DNA of 64,000 nt from CAZSLC01 sp964607675 (lineage in GTDB: Bacteria > Bacteroidota > Bacteroidia > Bacteroidales > UBA932), in assembly GCA_964607675.1 (NCBI GenBank), contig CAZSLC010000008.1, forward strand, positions 1-64,000, read 5' to 3'. Made by a program: the position numbers and the translations under genes. This document shows, in pieces, positions 43,570-52,246 of the stretch (its first letter is position 1; the number at the start of each line of letters is the position of its first letter). Below the pieces are notes generated by a model, which saw only the letters and a list, made by a program, of their open reading frames with translations, did no database searches and was not told the DNA's origin.

Positions 43570-44979
43570 ATGGATATGAGAGAAAAAGTGTGTGTACAAG
43601 GTTTGGGATTTGTCGGATTAGCTATGGCAACAGTAGTAGCAAATGTTTCTGACGAGGACGGCAACCTTTGTTATTCAGTTGTAGGGATAGATTTGCCTAA
43701 AAATGATATACTAATTGAGAGTGTGAATAATGGTATTTTGCCTTTCAAAACAGAAGATATATCTTTTAGTAAATTACTTAATAAGGCTGTTAATGAGAAT
43801 CATAACTTGATAGCAACAAGTGATGAAAAATGTTTATCGCAGGCAGAGATAGTGATTGTAGATGTTCAATTATCTATTTCTAAATGTGATAAAGAAGATT
43901 ATAATAAGTATCATTTACATAAAGAATCAATAGAAAAGGCTATCTTATCATTGGGAAAATTAGTGAAGCCTGATTGTTTAATCTTGGTTGAGACCACTAT
44001 TCCTCCAGGATTTTGTCGAAATATTATCTATCCACTGTTGATAAGTGAGTTCTCTAAAAGAGGCATTAGCAGTGAGCCATTGCTTGCATATTCTTATGAA
44101 AGAGTGATGCCTGGAAAAGATTATTTGAATTCAATAAAAAATTTTTTTAGAACATATAGTGGTTTAAATAGGGAAGCAGCAGAAAAGGCAAAAAACTTTT
44201 TGTCATCAGTTATTGATACTAATATATATCCTTTGAAAGAAGAATTAGAACCTGAAGCATGTGAAATGGCGAAGGTTCTTGAAAATTCATATAGGGCAAT
44301 GAATATAGCATTTATATATGAATGGACACTATTTGCTGAAAAGGCGGGTATAAATATTTTTTCTGTTATTGATGGTATCCGTCAGAGACCTACGCACAGA
44401 AATATTATGATGCCAGGGCTTGGAGTTGGCGGATATTGTCTTACGAAAGATTCTTTATTGGCATTGTGGGCTAACGACAATTACTTTCATTCTTCATATG
44501 GTTTCCCATTTTCAATAGAGGCACTTAAGGTTAACGATAAAATGCCTTTGCATGTTATTGATTTGATTGAACAGTTCACAACCATAGCAGATAAAAGAGT
44601 CCTTATTTTAGGAGTTTCATATCGAGAAGATATAGGAGACACCCGTTTTTCACCAACCGAGATACTTTATAATGCTCTTATTGAGAAAGGTGCAAAAATA
44701 TCTGTCAATGATCCGTATATTTTTAAATGGAATGAGGTGCCTGATGCGGTCTTTGTTGATGATTTCTCAAATTTTGATATAGTAATTTTTGCAACGAGGC
44801 ATAAAGACTATCTTTCTATTAGTGAAAAAGAGTTATTAAAAATGACTGAAAACACAGAGTTGATTGTAGATGCGAATAATATTATCTCAGATATGAAGGC
44901 TTTTGCTCTGTTAGATAATGGTAGGAAAGTAGTGGGAGTTGGAAAAGGACATATAAATAGTAAAAACAATCAATTATGA
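43570..44979 (+). CDS. Nucleotide-sugar 6-dehydrogenase, second type
   Basis: 469 residues from ATG 43570 (another ATG at 43576). UDP-glucose/GDP-mannose dehydrogenase family: GLGFVG at 11-16, YERVMPG around 176-182 and catalytic Cys-290 in GVGGYCLTKD. The YERVMPG and GGYC context is that of HexNAc 6-dehydrogenases (WecC/WbpA branch) rather than Ugd, and it is only distantly like the ugd at 36831. So a second uronic acid or HexNAcA is likely made, substrate not determined. Overlaps the epimerase gene by 4 bp. Confidence 0.8.
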   Translation: MDMREKVCVQGLGFVGLAMATVVANVSDEDGNLCYSVVGIDLPKNDILIESVNNGILPFKTEDISFSKLLNKAVNENHNLIATSDEKCLSQAEIVIVDVQLSISKCDKEDYNKYHLHKESIEKAILSLGKLVKPDCLILVETTIPPGFCRNIIYPLLISEFSKRGISSEPLLAYSYERVMPGKDYLNSIKNFFRTYSGLNREAAEKAKNFLSSVIDTNIYPLKEELEPEACEMAKVLENSYRAMNIAFIYEWTLFAEKAGINIFSVIDGIRQRPTHRNIMMPGLGVGGYCLTKDSLLALWANDNYFHSSYGFPFSIEALKVNDKMPLHVIDLIEQFTTIADKRVLILGVSYREDIGDTRFSPTEILYNALIEKGAKISVNDPYIFKWNEVPDAVFVDDFSNFDIVIFATRHKDYLSISEKELLKMTENTELIVDANNIISDMKAFALLDNGRKVVGVGKGHINSKNNQL

Positions 44980-45965
44980 AAAAGATATTAATCACTGGCG
45001 GTGCAGGGTTTATAGGATACCATTTGGCTTACAGATTATCAGAGAATAATGACAATTTTATAACGATTGTTGATAATCTGCACCGAGGAAGGATGGATAC
45101 CTATATGAAACAATTGATCTCGAAACAAAATGTGAGATTTTTTGAAATAGACTTGACAGACATTGATTTGATGAGGAAGAATATTTGGGAGCACTATGAT
45201 GAGATATACCATCTTGCGGCAATAATTGGGGTTAAGCATTGTATGCAACATCCTGATATGGTGCTAAGGGTTAACTTCCTATCAACAATGAATATTGTAG
45301 ATCTTGCAAAAGAAAACAAAGTTGGGAAAATAGTTTTTGCGTCAACGTGTGAAACTTATGCAGGTGGGTTCAAATATGGTATTATAAATGTTCCCACGGA
45401 CGAAAATGTACCATTATTAGTGTCGGATATAAACAACCCACGATGGACATATGCATCAAGTAAGATGACTAACGAGCAAATGATTATTTTTAATTCCCCA
45501 AATAGCTATAGGTATTCAATTGTGAGATATCATAATATTTATGGACAAAGGGAGGGATTCGCACATGTAATTCCTGAAATTTTGGTTAGGATTATTGATG
45601 GAGAAAGACCATTGAGGGTGTATGGGGCTGATCAAACGAGATCTTTTTGCCATGTTTACGACGGAGTATCACAAACAATTTCAGTGATGGAGTCTGAAAA
45701 TACAGATAATGAGATAATCAACATAGGAGAGGAGAGTGAGATTTCAATTAAGGACCTTGTCTGTCAAATACTTAAGACATTAGATATCAAGTGTGAAATA
45801 AAGGAGATGGATCCACCTGTTGGTTCTGTTGATAGAAGATGTCCTGATACTACAAAATTGAAAAAATTGACAAATTATAAATCCACTGTTTCATTTGAAG
45901 AGGGTATTAAAATGACCATTGAATGGTATAGAAAAGAGATCGAAAAAGGTAATATATGGGAATAA
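44976..45965 (+). CDS. NAD-dependent epimerase/dehydratase (extended SDR)
   Basis: 329 residues. TGGAGFIGYH at 7-16, STCETYAGG with the catalytic Thr/Ser, and YASSKMTNEQ with Tyr and Lys. C-terminal sugar-binding region NIGEESEISIKDLV is typical. It changes an NDP-sugar, probably the product of the neighbouring dehydrogenase, or acts as a UDP-glucuronate/HexNAc epimerase. Position between a HexNAc-type dehydrogenase and a deacetylase suggests a modified amino-uronate pathway. Confidence 0.8.
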   Translation: MKKILITGGAGFIGYHLAYRLSENNDNFITIVDNLHRGRMDTYMKQLISKQNVRFFEIDLTDIDLMRKNIWEHYDEIYHLAAIIGVKHCMQHPDMVLRVNFLSTMNIVDLAKENKVGKIVFASTCETYAGGFKYGIINVPTDENVPLLVSDINNPRWTYASSKMTNEQMIIFNSPNSYRYSIVRYHNIYGQREGFAHVIPEILVRIIDGERPLRVYGADQTRSFCHVYDGVSQTISVMESENTDNEIINIGEESEISIKDLVCQILKTLDIKCEIKEMDPPVGSVDRRCPDTTKLKKLTNYKSTVSFEEGIKMTIEWYRKEIEKGNIWE

Positions 45966-45976
45966 TTTTATAGAGT

Positions 45977-46654
45977 ATGACTAATAAAGTATTATGTATA
46001 GCAGTTCATCCTGATGATGAAACAATAGGTATTGGAGGTACGTTGTTGAAACACAAAGCTAATGGAGACGAAGTCTATTGGGCAGTTGTTACTTCTTGGA
46101 ATAAGGATAATAAATTGGGTAAAAGTGATAGTGAAATTAGAGAGAGAGAAAATGTAATAAAACGAGTGTCAGAGGCTTATAGCTTTGATGATGTGTTTTT
46201 ATTGCGATATCCTGTAATAGAACTTTATAAGGTTGATACACTTAATCTTATTAAAGATATAGGTGATGTAATAGATAAAGTTCATCCTAATATTGTGTAT
46301 ATCGTTAATAAAACAGACGTCCATTCTGACCATAGAATTGTGTTTGATGCGGCATATAGTTGCACAAAAAGTTTCAGAAAGCCCTTTATAAATGCAATTT
46401 ATATGTACGAGACCTTATCTGAAACTGAATTTGCACCGTCACTTGTGGCTGATTCTTTTGTCCCTAATGTGTATGTAGATATTTCAGATTTCCTTTCTAA
46501 AAAAATTGAAATTCTTAAATTGTATGATGTGGAATTAATGGAAGAACCATACTCAAGATCCATTAGTGCAGTTGAGGCATTAGCTAGATACAGAGGTAGC
46601 AGAGCTGGAGTTATGTACTCCGAATCACTTTCATTGCTTTATGAAAAAAAATAG
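45977..46654 (+). CDS. PIG-L (LmbE)-type deacetylase
   Basis: 225 residues. Zinc motif HPDDE at 11-15 and a second HxxH-type ligand set near 112-116 (VHSDHR) define the PIG-L family, which removes acetyl groups from N-acetylglucosamine-type moieties. In this operon it would deacetylate an N-acetylated sugar or sugar nucleotide so that another acyl group could be put on. No transmembrane part. Confidence 0.82.
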   Translation: MTNKVLCIAVHPDDETIGIGGTLLKHKANGDEVYWAVVTSWNKDNKLGKSDSEIRERENVIKRVSEAYSFDDVFLLRYPVIELYKVDTLNLIKDIGDVIDKVHPNIVYIVNKTDVHSDHRIVFDAAYSCTKSFRKPFINAIYMYETLSETEFAPSLVADSFVPNVYVDISDFLSKKIEILKLYDVELMEEPYSRSISAVEALARYRGSRAGVMYSESLSLLYEKK

Positions 46655-46657
46655 AAT

Positions 46658-47380
46658 ATGAGCAGAATAGAACAAGTATCTATTGACAATTATTCCTCAA
46701 TACTATCTTCAATTCAAAAGATGGATGAAATAGGAAAAAAATTATTATTGGTTTTTGATAAGGGACACTTTGTTGGATTGTTAAGTATAGGAGATGTACA
46801 GCGTGCAATTATAAAGGGGCTATCTTTAGAGAGTCCAATCAAAAACATAATGAGGAAGAATTATTGCTATTCTACTGTAAATCAATCATTAGACGAGATA
46901 AAATCTATAATATTATCTGAAAAGGCTGAATTTATGCCAATTTTGAATAATAAAAAGGATTTGGTTGATGTGATTTTTTGGGAGGATTTGGTAAATGAAG
47001 ATTTATTTATATGTCGAAAACAATTTAAACTGCCAGTTGTGATTATGGCAGGTGGCGTTGGTTCTAGGATGAAACCACTCACTAATATTTTGCCAAAACC
47101 ACTAATTCCAATTGGAGAGAAGACTATTGTGGAGGATATTATGGATAAATTTATCAGTTGTGGATCCTCGAATTTCTTTTTTTCAGTAAATTATAAATCT
47201 GAAATAATAAAAGAATATTTTAATAAATTGCCCAAGTACAATATTGAATATGTGCAGGAAAGTAAGCCATTGGGGACAGCTGGTAGCTTGAAGATTTTAG
47301 CAGCAAAAATAAATTCTACTTTTTTTGTCTCAAATTGTGATATTATTATAAATGATGATTACTCTGAAATTTTAAAATAA
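46658..47380 (+). CDS. CBS-nucleotidyltransferase, 5' part of a gene broken by the assembly gap
   Basis: 240 visible codons before an apparent stop that is probably false. Residues ~1-118 hold two CBS-domain-like repeats (FVGLLSIGDVQRAIIKG and ILNNKKDLVDVIFWEDL), then the sugar-nucleotidyltransferase start IMAGGVGSRMKPLT at 129-142 with the KP loop (PKPLIPIGEK). CBS-fused NTases include PtmE-like glucosamine-1-phosphate guanylyltransferases of nonulosonate pathways, so GDP or UDP activation of an amino sugar is plausible. Its last 30 bp (47350-47379) repeat exactly at 47443-47472 beyond the Ns. Joining at the repeat restores one frame of about 351 residues. Confidence 0.85.
   Translation: MSRIEQVSIDNYSSILSSIQKMDEIGKKLLLVFDKGHFVGLLSIGDVQRAIIKGLSLESPIKNIMRKNYCYSTVNQSLDEIKSIILSEKAEFMPILNNKKDLVDVIFWEDLVNEDLFICRKQFKLPVVIMAGGVGSRMKPLTNILPKPLIPIGEKTIVEDIMDKFISCGSSNFFFSVNYKSEIIKEYFNKLPKYNIEYVQESKPLGTAGSLKILAAKINSTFFVSNCDIIINDDYSEILK
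47350..47379 (+). repeat. 30-bp direct repeat, copy 1 (assembly overlap)
   Basis: Begins AAATGATGATTACTCTGAAA and is identical over 30 bp to 47443-47472. It marks where two contigs overlap but were not merged; the sequence after it (47380-47432) has no match in the window. Confidence 0.9.
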
Positions 47381-47432
47381 AATACACAAGAAATAAAACC
47401 TAATTAAGAGCAATATCTTGATTTTGTTGCCT

Positions 47433-47442
47433 NNNNNNNNNN
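47433..47442. other. Assembly gap (10 N)
   Basis: Ten Ns of unknown true length. The repeats on both sides suggest the gap is artificial and that the genome reads through at the repeat. Confidence 0.98.
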
Positions 47443-47472
47443 AAATGATGATTACTCTGAAATTTTAAAATA
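47443..47472 (+). repeat. 30-bp direct repeat, copy 2 (assembly overlap)
   Basis: Identical to 47350-47379; after it the reading frame continues without a stop into the rest of the nucleotidyltransferase. Confidence 0.9.
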
Positions 47473-47806
47473 TCATAAAGATAACCACAATTTATTAACT
47501 CTCGTTGGGGCCATAAAATCATTCTCTTTACCATATGGAATTATTGAAACCAAAAAAAATGGGTTAATAGATAAAATTGTGGAAAAGCCAAAGTTGCCAT
47601 ATACTATAAATACTGGTATGTATATCCTTGAACCACAGGTACTCGATTTAATACCTGAGAATATGTTTTTTCATATTACCGACTTGATAGAATCTATCAT
47701 TTCAAGTGGTGGTAATGTAGGATGCTTTCCAATTAGTGAAGATTCTTGGATTGATATAGGCAACTGGGATACATATTACAAAATAGTGAAAAAACATGTA
47801 GAGTAG
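47444..47806 (+). CDS. CBS-nucleotidyltransferase, 3' part
   Basis: Open from the gap to the stop at 47806, 120 codons, in the frame that continues the 46658 gene. It holds the C-terminal half of the nucleotidyltransferase: IVEKPKLPYTINTGMYILEP (the EKP and NTGMY motifs) and WIDIGNWDTY near the end, both typical. No start of its own (an internal GTG at 47579 is not one). It stops 4 bp from the convergent LpxD-like gene. Confidence 0.88.
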   Translation, partial: NDDYSEILKYHKDNHNLLTLVGAIKSFSLPYGIIETKKNGLIDKIVEKPKLPYTINTGMYILEPQVLDLIPENMFFHITDLIESIISSGGNVGCFPISEDSWIDIGNWDTYYKIVKKHVE

Positions 47807-47810
47807 ATGA

Positions 47811-48764
47811 TCATTTATATACATCTACAATCTTATTTATTATTTTATTCCTTTCTATCATGTCTGATAAAATAGTTGCAGGGTTTCCTGCTATTACTAC
47901 CTCTGAAGGGAATGACTTAGTGACAACAGCTCCCATTCCCACAGTGCTGTGATCTCCTATTTCTAATTTTTCTTTGATTATGCAACTGGAACCAATATAG
48001 CAATTGGGGCCAATCTTCACACTTCCAAGTATTGTGGCATTACAAGTGACTATTGTATTTTCACCGATGTAGCTATTGTGTCCTATTGTGCAGCAATGAT
48101 CGATTTTACAACCTTTTTTTATTATTGTTGGTCCTAAAGCACCTTTTCCGACGACAGAAAGTGGAAATATTTCAACATTATCTTCAATAATCAGTTCTCC
48201 AACTTGTGGAAACATTATATAACTTCCGTCACTTTTTTGAACGGGACCAAAATCTGTACTGCCGATCTGAGATGAGGAATATATCATAACATTATTTCCT
48301 ATTGTTACATCATCATAGATATGTACATTCTCTTTTATAATACAACCATTACCTATTGAACAATCTCCGATTATTGAGTATGCACCAATTCGAACATTAT
48401 TGGCTATTCGCGCATTTGGAGAAATAATAGCAGTGGGATGAATAAGAGGGTAACTATCTGATCTATCGCACCTAAAGGTGTTAATAATCAAAGCAATTGT
48501 ATATTTGGGATCATCTACATATATGGCATTATGAATCTCTTTTATGCTTGAATCACTTGGAAGAATGTATAGAATATGGTGAAATTGTTTATTTATTACA
48601 TTAAGTAGAGGTTCATTGAAATCTATTAAGAAGAAAATGGAATTATCCTTGACATTTTCAATAGTAGGAGAGTAATAGATGTCAAAGTCATCAATATTGT
48701 TTTTTGAAACATTTAAAAAATCTAATATTCCATAGGATGTTGTAGATAATTGTCTTTTTTCCAT
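47811..48764 (-). CDS. LpxD-like left-handed beta-helix acyltransferase
   Basis: 317 residues. N-terminal ~95 residues are a small alpha/beta domain like the uridine-binding part of LpxD; residues ~100-295 are hexapeptide repeats of the left-handed beta helix (for example IANNVRIGAYSIIGDCSIGNG, GKGALGPTIIKKGCKIDHCCTIGHNS). The HCCTIGHNS stretch matches the catalytic His region of LpxD. In lipid A synthesis LpxD adds a 3-hydroxyacyl chain to UDP-GlcN; here, at the end of a polysaccharide operon and facing an amino-sugar group, it more likely acylates a deacetylated amino sugar. Function is inferred. Confidence 0.75.
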   Translation of the reverse strand: MEKRQLSTTSYGILDFLNVSKNNIDDFDIYYSPTIENVKDNSIFFLIDFNEPLLNVINKQFHHILYILPSDSSIKEIHNAIYVDDPKYTIALIINTFRCDRSDSYPLIHPTAIISPNARIANNVRIGAYSIIGDCSIGNGCIIKENVHIYDDVTIGNNVMIYSSSQIGSTDFGPVQKSDGSYIMFPQVGELIIEDNVEIFPLSVVGKGALGPTIIKKGCKIDHCCTIGHNSYIGENTIVTCNATILGSVKIGPNCYIGSSCIIKEKLEIGDHSTVGMGAVVTKSFPSEVVIAGNPATILSDMIERNKIINKIVDVYK

Positions 48765-48767
48765 ATA

Positions 48768-50219
48768 CTATTTTTTAAAGTATTTACTAAATAAACTAAT
48801 TATGTCATATTCTTTAGTTAGTTGCATATATAATATCCATATTATCAGAGCAATAAGTGCTTTAATCACCAATGATAATATTACGTTCATGTCTATGATA
48901 AATGAGAATGAAGATATGATGCCAATAATAGTGCCAATAATTAGTGCGAGAATTATTGGTAAATAAATTTCTTTAAGTAAAAGAGAAAACTTTTGTTTTA
49001 GAGTAAGACTTAGCAAGATGTAATAACATTGAATAAAATTAATAATGGTGGTAATAAGGAGGAAAAATGAAACGTGCTCAATGCTTTTATAGTAAATTGT
49101 CCCCAAACAAATAGCAATAACATCTAATATTGTTGAAAATGCACCGCTAATAAATAAGTTCTTAGTTGAATTAACAGCTTGAAATATTGAACCTGATGTT
49201 GATAGTATTATCTGAAAGCCTACGGTGAAAGATAACAATTTGAAAGAGGGGATTGACTCAATCCAATGCTCTCCAAAGAGTATAAAAATTAATTCTTTGG
49301 AGGTGAAAAATAGCAGTACTGAGATTGGAAATCCAATATAGGCCATTAGTCTAATTACTTTTAAGTAAGAAGATGTAAGTTGTTTAGTATCGTTCTGAAA
49401 TTTAGAATATATCGGTAACATTACGGGTGATACCACCTGTGTTATAGTTTGCAATGGAAGCATCATTAGACGATATGACTTTTCGTATAGGCCCAATGGC
49501 GACATACCTAATTGTTTCCCAATAATAAGTTTATCTAAGTTACGCGAAAAGAAATTGATAATATTAAATAGAAATTGGAATAAAGAGAAAGAGAAAATTT
49601 TATTGATAGCACTCCAATCTATTCGGAAAGAGAATTTTTGTGGATACTTTGAATACGAGAGTGCAAATAGAACGATACTTGAAATAATAGGATTTATCAC
49701 TAATGAATGAATACCCAATCCTAAAAGAGCTGCGGATACTGCTATGCTTCCAGCAACTAATTGAACAATTAATGTCCTATAAGCGATATATTTAAATTGT
49801 TTGTCTTTAAAAAGTAATGCGTCAGGGACAGTTTTAATTGCTGAAAAAAATAAATTAATTGTAAGGAGCTGGCATATAGATATAAGAATCTTATTATTAT
49901 AAAATGATGCAACAATATAAGAAGAAAAGAAAAATAATATGGTGAGTATTATCCCAACCCAAATGGTGAAGGAAAATATTGAAGATATATCTTTATTATT
50001 TAAAGTTTGATTCTGTATAACTGCTGTTCCAACACCTAAATCGCAAAATATAGAGAAAAATGATATTATGACAGTAGCAATGGCTACTACGCCAAATTCT
50101 TCTTGAGAAAAAAGTCTAGCGAGGATAGCCGTCACTACAAGCGAAACTGCCAACCCTGAATACTTTGCAATTGCAGTATATGCAATTCCAGATACCATCT
50201 CTTTTCTTACATTACTCAT
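48768..50219 (-). CDS. wzx: Polysaccharide flippase (Wzx)
   Basis: 483 residues with 12-14 hydrophobic helices spread over the whole length and the MATE-like/PST-family start (VRKEMVSGIAYTAIAKYSGLAVSLVVTAILARL). Such proteins move undecaprenyl-linked oligosaccharides across the inner membrane. Overlaps the next upstream gene (GT2) by 8 bp and precedes the LpxD-like gene by 3 bp. Confidence 0.88.
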   Translation of the reverse strand: MSNVRKEMVSGIAYTAIAKYSGLAVSLVVTAILARLFSQEEFGVVAIATVIISFFSIFCDLGVGTAVIQNQTLNNKDISSIFSFTIWVGIILTILFFFSSYIVASFYNNKILISICQLLTINLFFSAIKTVPDALLFKDKQFKYIAYRTLIVQLVAGSIAVSAALLGLGIHSLVINPIISSIVLFALSYSKYPQKFSFRIDWSAINKIFSFSLFQFLFNIINFFSRNLDKLIIGKQLGMSPLGLYEKSYRLMMLPLQTITQVVSPVMLPIYSKFQNDTKQLTSSYLKVIRLMAYIGFPISVLLFFTSKELIFILFGEHWIESIPSFKLLSFTVGFQIILSTSGSIFQAVNSTKNLFISGAFSTILDVIAICLGTIYYKSIEHVSFFLLITTIINFIQCYYILLSLTLKQKFSLLLKEIYLPIILALIIGTIIGIISSFSFIIDMNVILSLVIKALIALIIWILYMQLTKEYDIISLFSKYFKK

Positions 50220-51147
50220 ACTTTGGTACTAATATTTTCAATGTTGAAATAGCAGTGGTGAAACGAAGATAGTTCCTTAAAACAATTGCAAGATAGTGTA
50301 CTCTTTGGTTTATTGGTAGAAATCTTGCTTTATAGTTGACAGCGGGAAGAGTGGCTCTAATATATTTGTAGATTATATTTTTTTCCTTATTACTACTTTT
50401 CTTTGTTTGTTTCACTAATTCTGAATATCCTGTTATATAACCTTCTATATTTGCCCATGAAATACTTGATGTGACTACGGAATTATCTCTAACTCTTCTG
50501 TTTATAAAAGCCTCAGGTATTATCCCCACTCTCTGTGAGGCAATATAGAGCTGAGGTGTGAACAGATTATCCTCATGTATGATGTTTGGATAAAATAGTA
50601 TTTTATTATCTGTTAATATACTTTTTTTTACTAAATAACAAGGACCAACCGTAATGAGATTGTGATCAATTTGATAGGCAAAAAAGTCAAGACCATTAAA
50701 AATCCCCTCCCCAATAGTACGTGCTAAGCAGTAATCTCTTATTATTTTGTCTTGATTGTCATCTAAAAAAGAGTCAGCATCGAAAAGCACCATATCAAGA
50801 TTATTCTCTATTGCTTTAATGTATGATTTTTCTAATGCTTCTAATTTGAAAGTATCATCACTATCTTGGAAACATAGATAATCTCCTGTAGCCTCTTGGA
50901 TACCTATATTTCTTGCAATGGAGAGTCCTTGGTGATGATCGAAAAACACTTTTATTCTACTATCCTTTATTTTATAATTTTCACATATTTCAACGCTATT
51001 GTCTTTAGATGTTTCGTCAACTACTAATAAAATCTCTATCTCATTGAGCGATTGATTGATGATAGTCTGAATGCACTCATCAAGATATTTTGCTGTATTG
51101 TATATTGGTACAATGATGCTAACTTTTGCAGTTGTAAACTTGTTCAT
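50212..51147 (-). CDS. GT2 glycosyltransferase
   Basis: 311 residues from ATG 51147; an earlier start at 51186 would lie in the previous gene. GT-A fold start KVSIIVPIYNTAKYLDECIQTIINQ, then the acceptor/metal region DSDDTF and EDNLFTPQLY. It transfers a sugar from a nucleotide-sugar at the cytoplasmic face. The gene overlaps the upstream GT by 29 bp and the flippase start by 8 bp, so all are tightly coupled. Confidence 0.85.
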   Translation of the reverse strand: MNKFTTAKVSIIVPIYNTAKYLDECIQTIINQSLNEIEILLVVDETSKDNSVEICENYKIKDSRIKVFFDHHQGLSIARNIGIQEATGDYLCFQDSDDTFKLEALEKSYIKAIENNLDMVLFDADSFLDDNQDKIIRDYCLARTIGEGIFNGLDFFAYQIDHNLITVGPCYLVKKSILTDNKILFYPNIIHEDNLFTPQLYIASQRVGIIPEAFINRRVRDNSVVTSSISWANIEGYITGYSELVKQTKKSSNKEKNIIYKYIRATLPAVNYKARFLPINQRVHYLAIVLRNYLRFTTAISTLKILVPKYE

Positions 51148-52246
51148 AAATACTAAATGTTTGATTTGCCGTCCTATCCCAATCAAATAGAGTGACTCTT
51201 TTATAACCCTTTTCTCTAATGGTTTTATGAAGTTCTATATTGTTGTCAATGTCGTATATAGCGTCAGCGATATCATTTATGTTGTATGGATCCACTATCA
51301 ATGCGCTCTCATCAGCTATTTCAGGCATAGCAGATGTATTAGATGTAATGACAGGTGTTCCACATGCCATAGATTCGAGGATTGGAATCCCAAAGCTTTC
51401 TCTTAATGAGGTGTAAATAAAAGCTTTAGCTCCACTATATATTGATGGGAGATCACTATTTATAATATAACCTGGAGAGATGATTTGTTTAGAAATGCTT
51501 GATAATCCTAATTTTTCGATTGTATCCGATAGAAGGTCTTTTTTTAGGTCTGCAACTACAAGTGGTAGAGGGTTTTGAGTTTTTGATGAATATAAAGAAT
51601 AGGCTTGTAATACTCTCTCTGTATTTTTTTTTGGATCTGTATTACCTAAAAAGAAGAGGTAATTCTTGGATGAAAAATATTTTGAGGTTGTAGAATAGTA
51701 ATTATCTATATGTTTGAAATGAGTATTATAGCCATTATATATTGGCGAAATAAGGCTTCCATCTATACCAAGTGTCTCTTTAATGTGGTTACATTCATAA
51801 TTGGAAACAGTAATTATATGTTTGCATTTTTTTAATACCCGTGGGACTACGATCTTTCTATAAAGCCAACCAACATTTTGATAAAGCGATTTGTTGTTAC
51901 CTCTTTTTTTTTCTAAAAAAATAATGTCATGTAGTGTCACTATAATGGGCACTTTGCAAAAAATTGGAGCAGTATTACTTGTACAATGAAGAATATCTGC
52001 ATTTACCTTTTTTGCTGCAATTGGTAATGCTATCTGTTCCCAAAGGGGATATGATGGCATATTTAAGGTGATAATATGAAAATTGGAACTTTCTTCAAGA
52101 CATATATCATCTCCTTTCGCTACAAATATAAAATATTCGTTCGAATGGTCAATTTTTTGTAATTCTCGAATTGTCTCGAGTGCCACAAAATCCATCCCAT
52201 GTTTATTTTTCCTAAATATCCTTTGGGCTTCAATTGCTATTCTCAT
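51119..52246 (-). CDS. GT4-family glycosyltransferase
   Basis: 375 residues. GT-B fold: N-terminal half with HCTSNTAPIF and VTLHDIIFL; C-terminal half with FLGNTDPKKNTERVL and the donor motif ESFGIPILESMACGTPVITSNTSAMPE, where E-x7-E binds the nucleotide sugar. Typical of mannosyl- or rhamnosyltransferase-like GT4 enzymes. Overlaps the upstream GT2 by 17 bp. Confidence 0.9.
   Translation of the reverse strand: MRIAIEAQRIFRKNKHGMDFVALETIRELQKIDHSNEYFIFVAKGDDICLEESSNFHIITLNMPSYPLWEQIALPIAAKKVNADILHCTSNTAPIFCKVPIIVTLHDIIFLEKKRGNNKSLYQNVGWLYRKIVVPRVLKKCKHIITVSNYECNHIKETLGIDGSLISPIYNGYNTHFKHIDNYYSTTSKYFSSKNYLFFLGNTDPKKNTERVLQAYSLYSSKTQNPLPLVVADLKKDLLSDTIEKLGLSSISKQIISPGYIINSDLPSIYSGAKAFIYTSLRESFGIPILESMACGTPVITSNTSAMPEIADESALIVDPYNINDIADAIYDIDNNIELHKTIREKGYKRVTLFDWDRTANQTFSIYEQVYNCKS

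Noticed and set aside
47380..47432. Possible small gene or regulatory region before the N gap
   Set aside because: 53 bases, no open frame with start, no promoter match; likely a contig-end artefact.
47350..47472. Two 30-bp repeats as CRISPR or transposon ends
   Set aside because: Only two copies, around an N run and within one gene frame; best explained by unmerged contig overlap.
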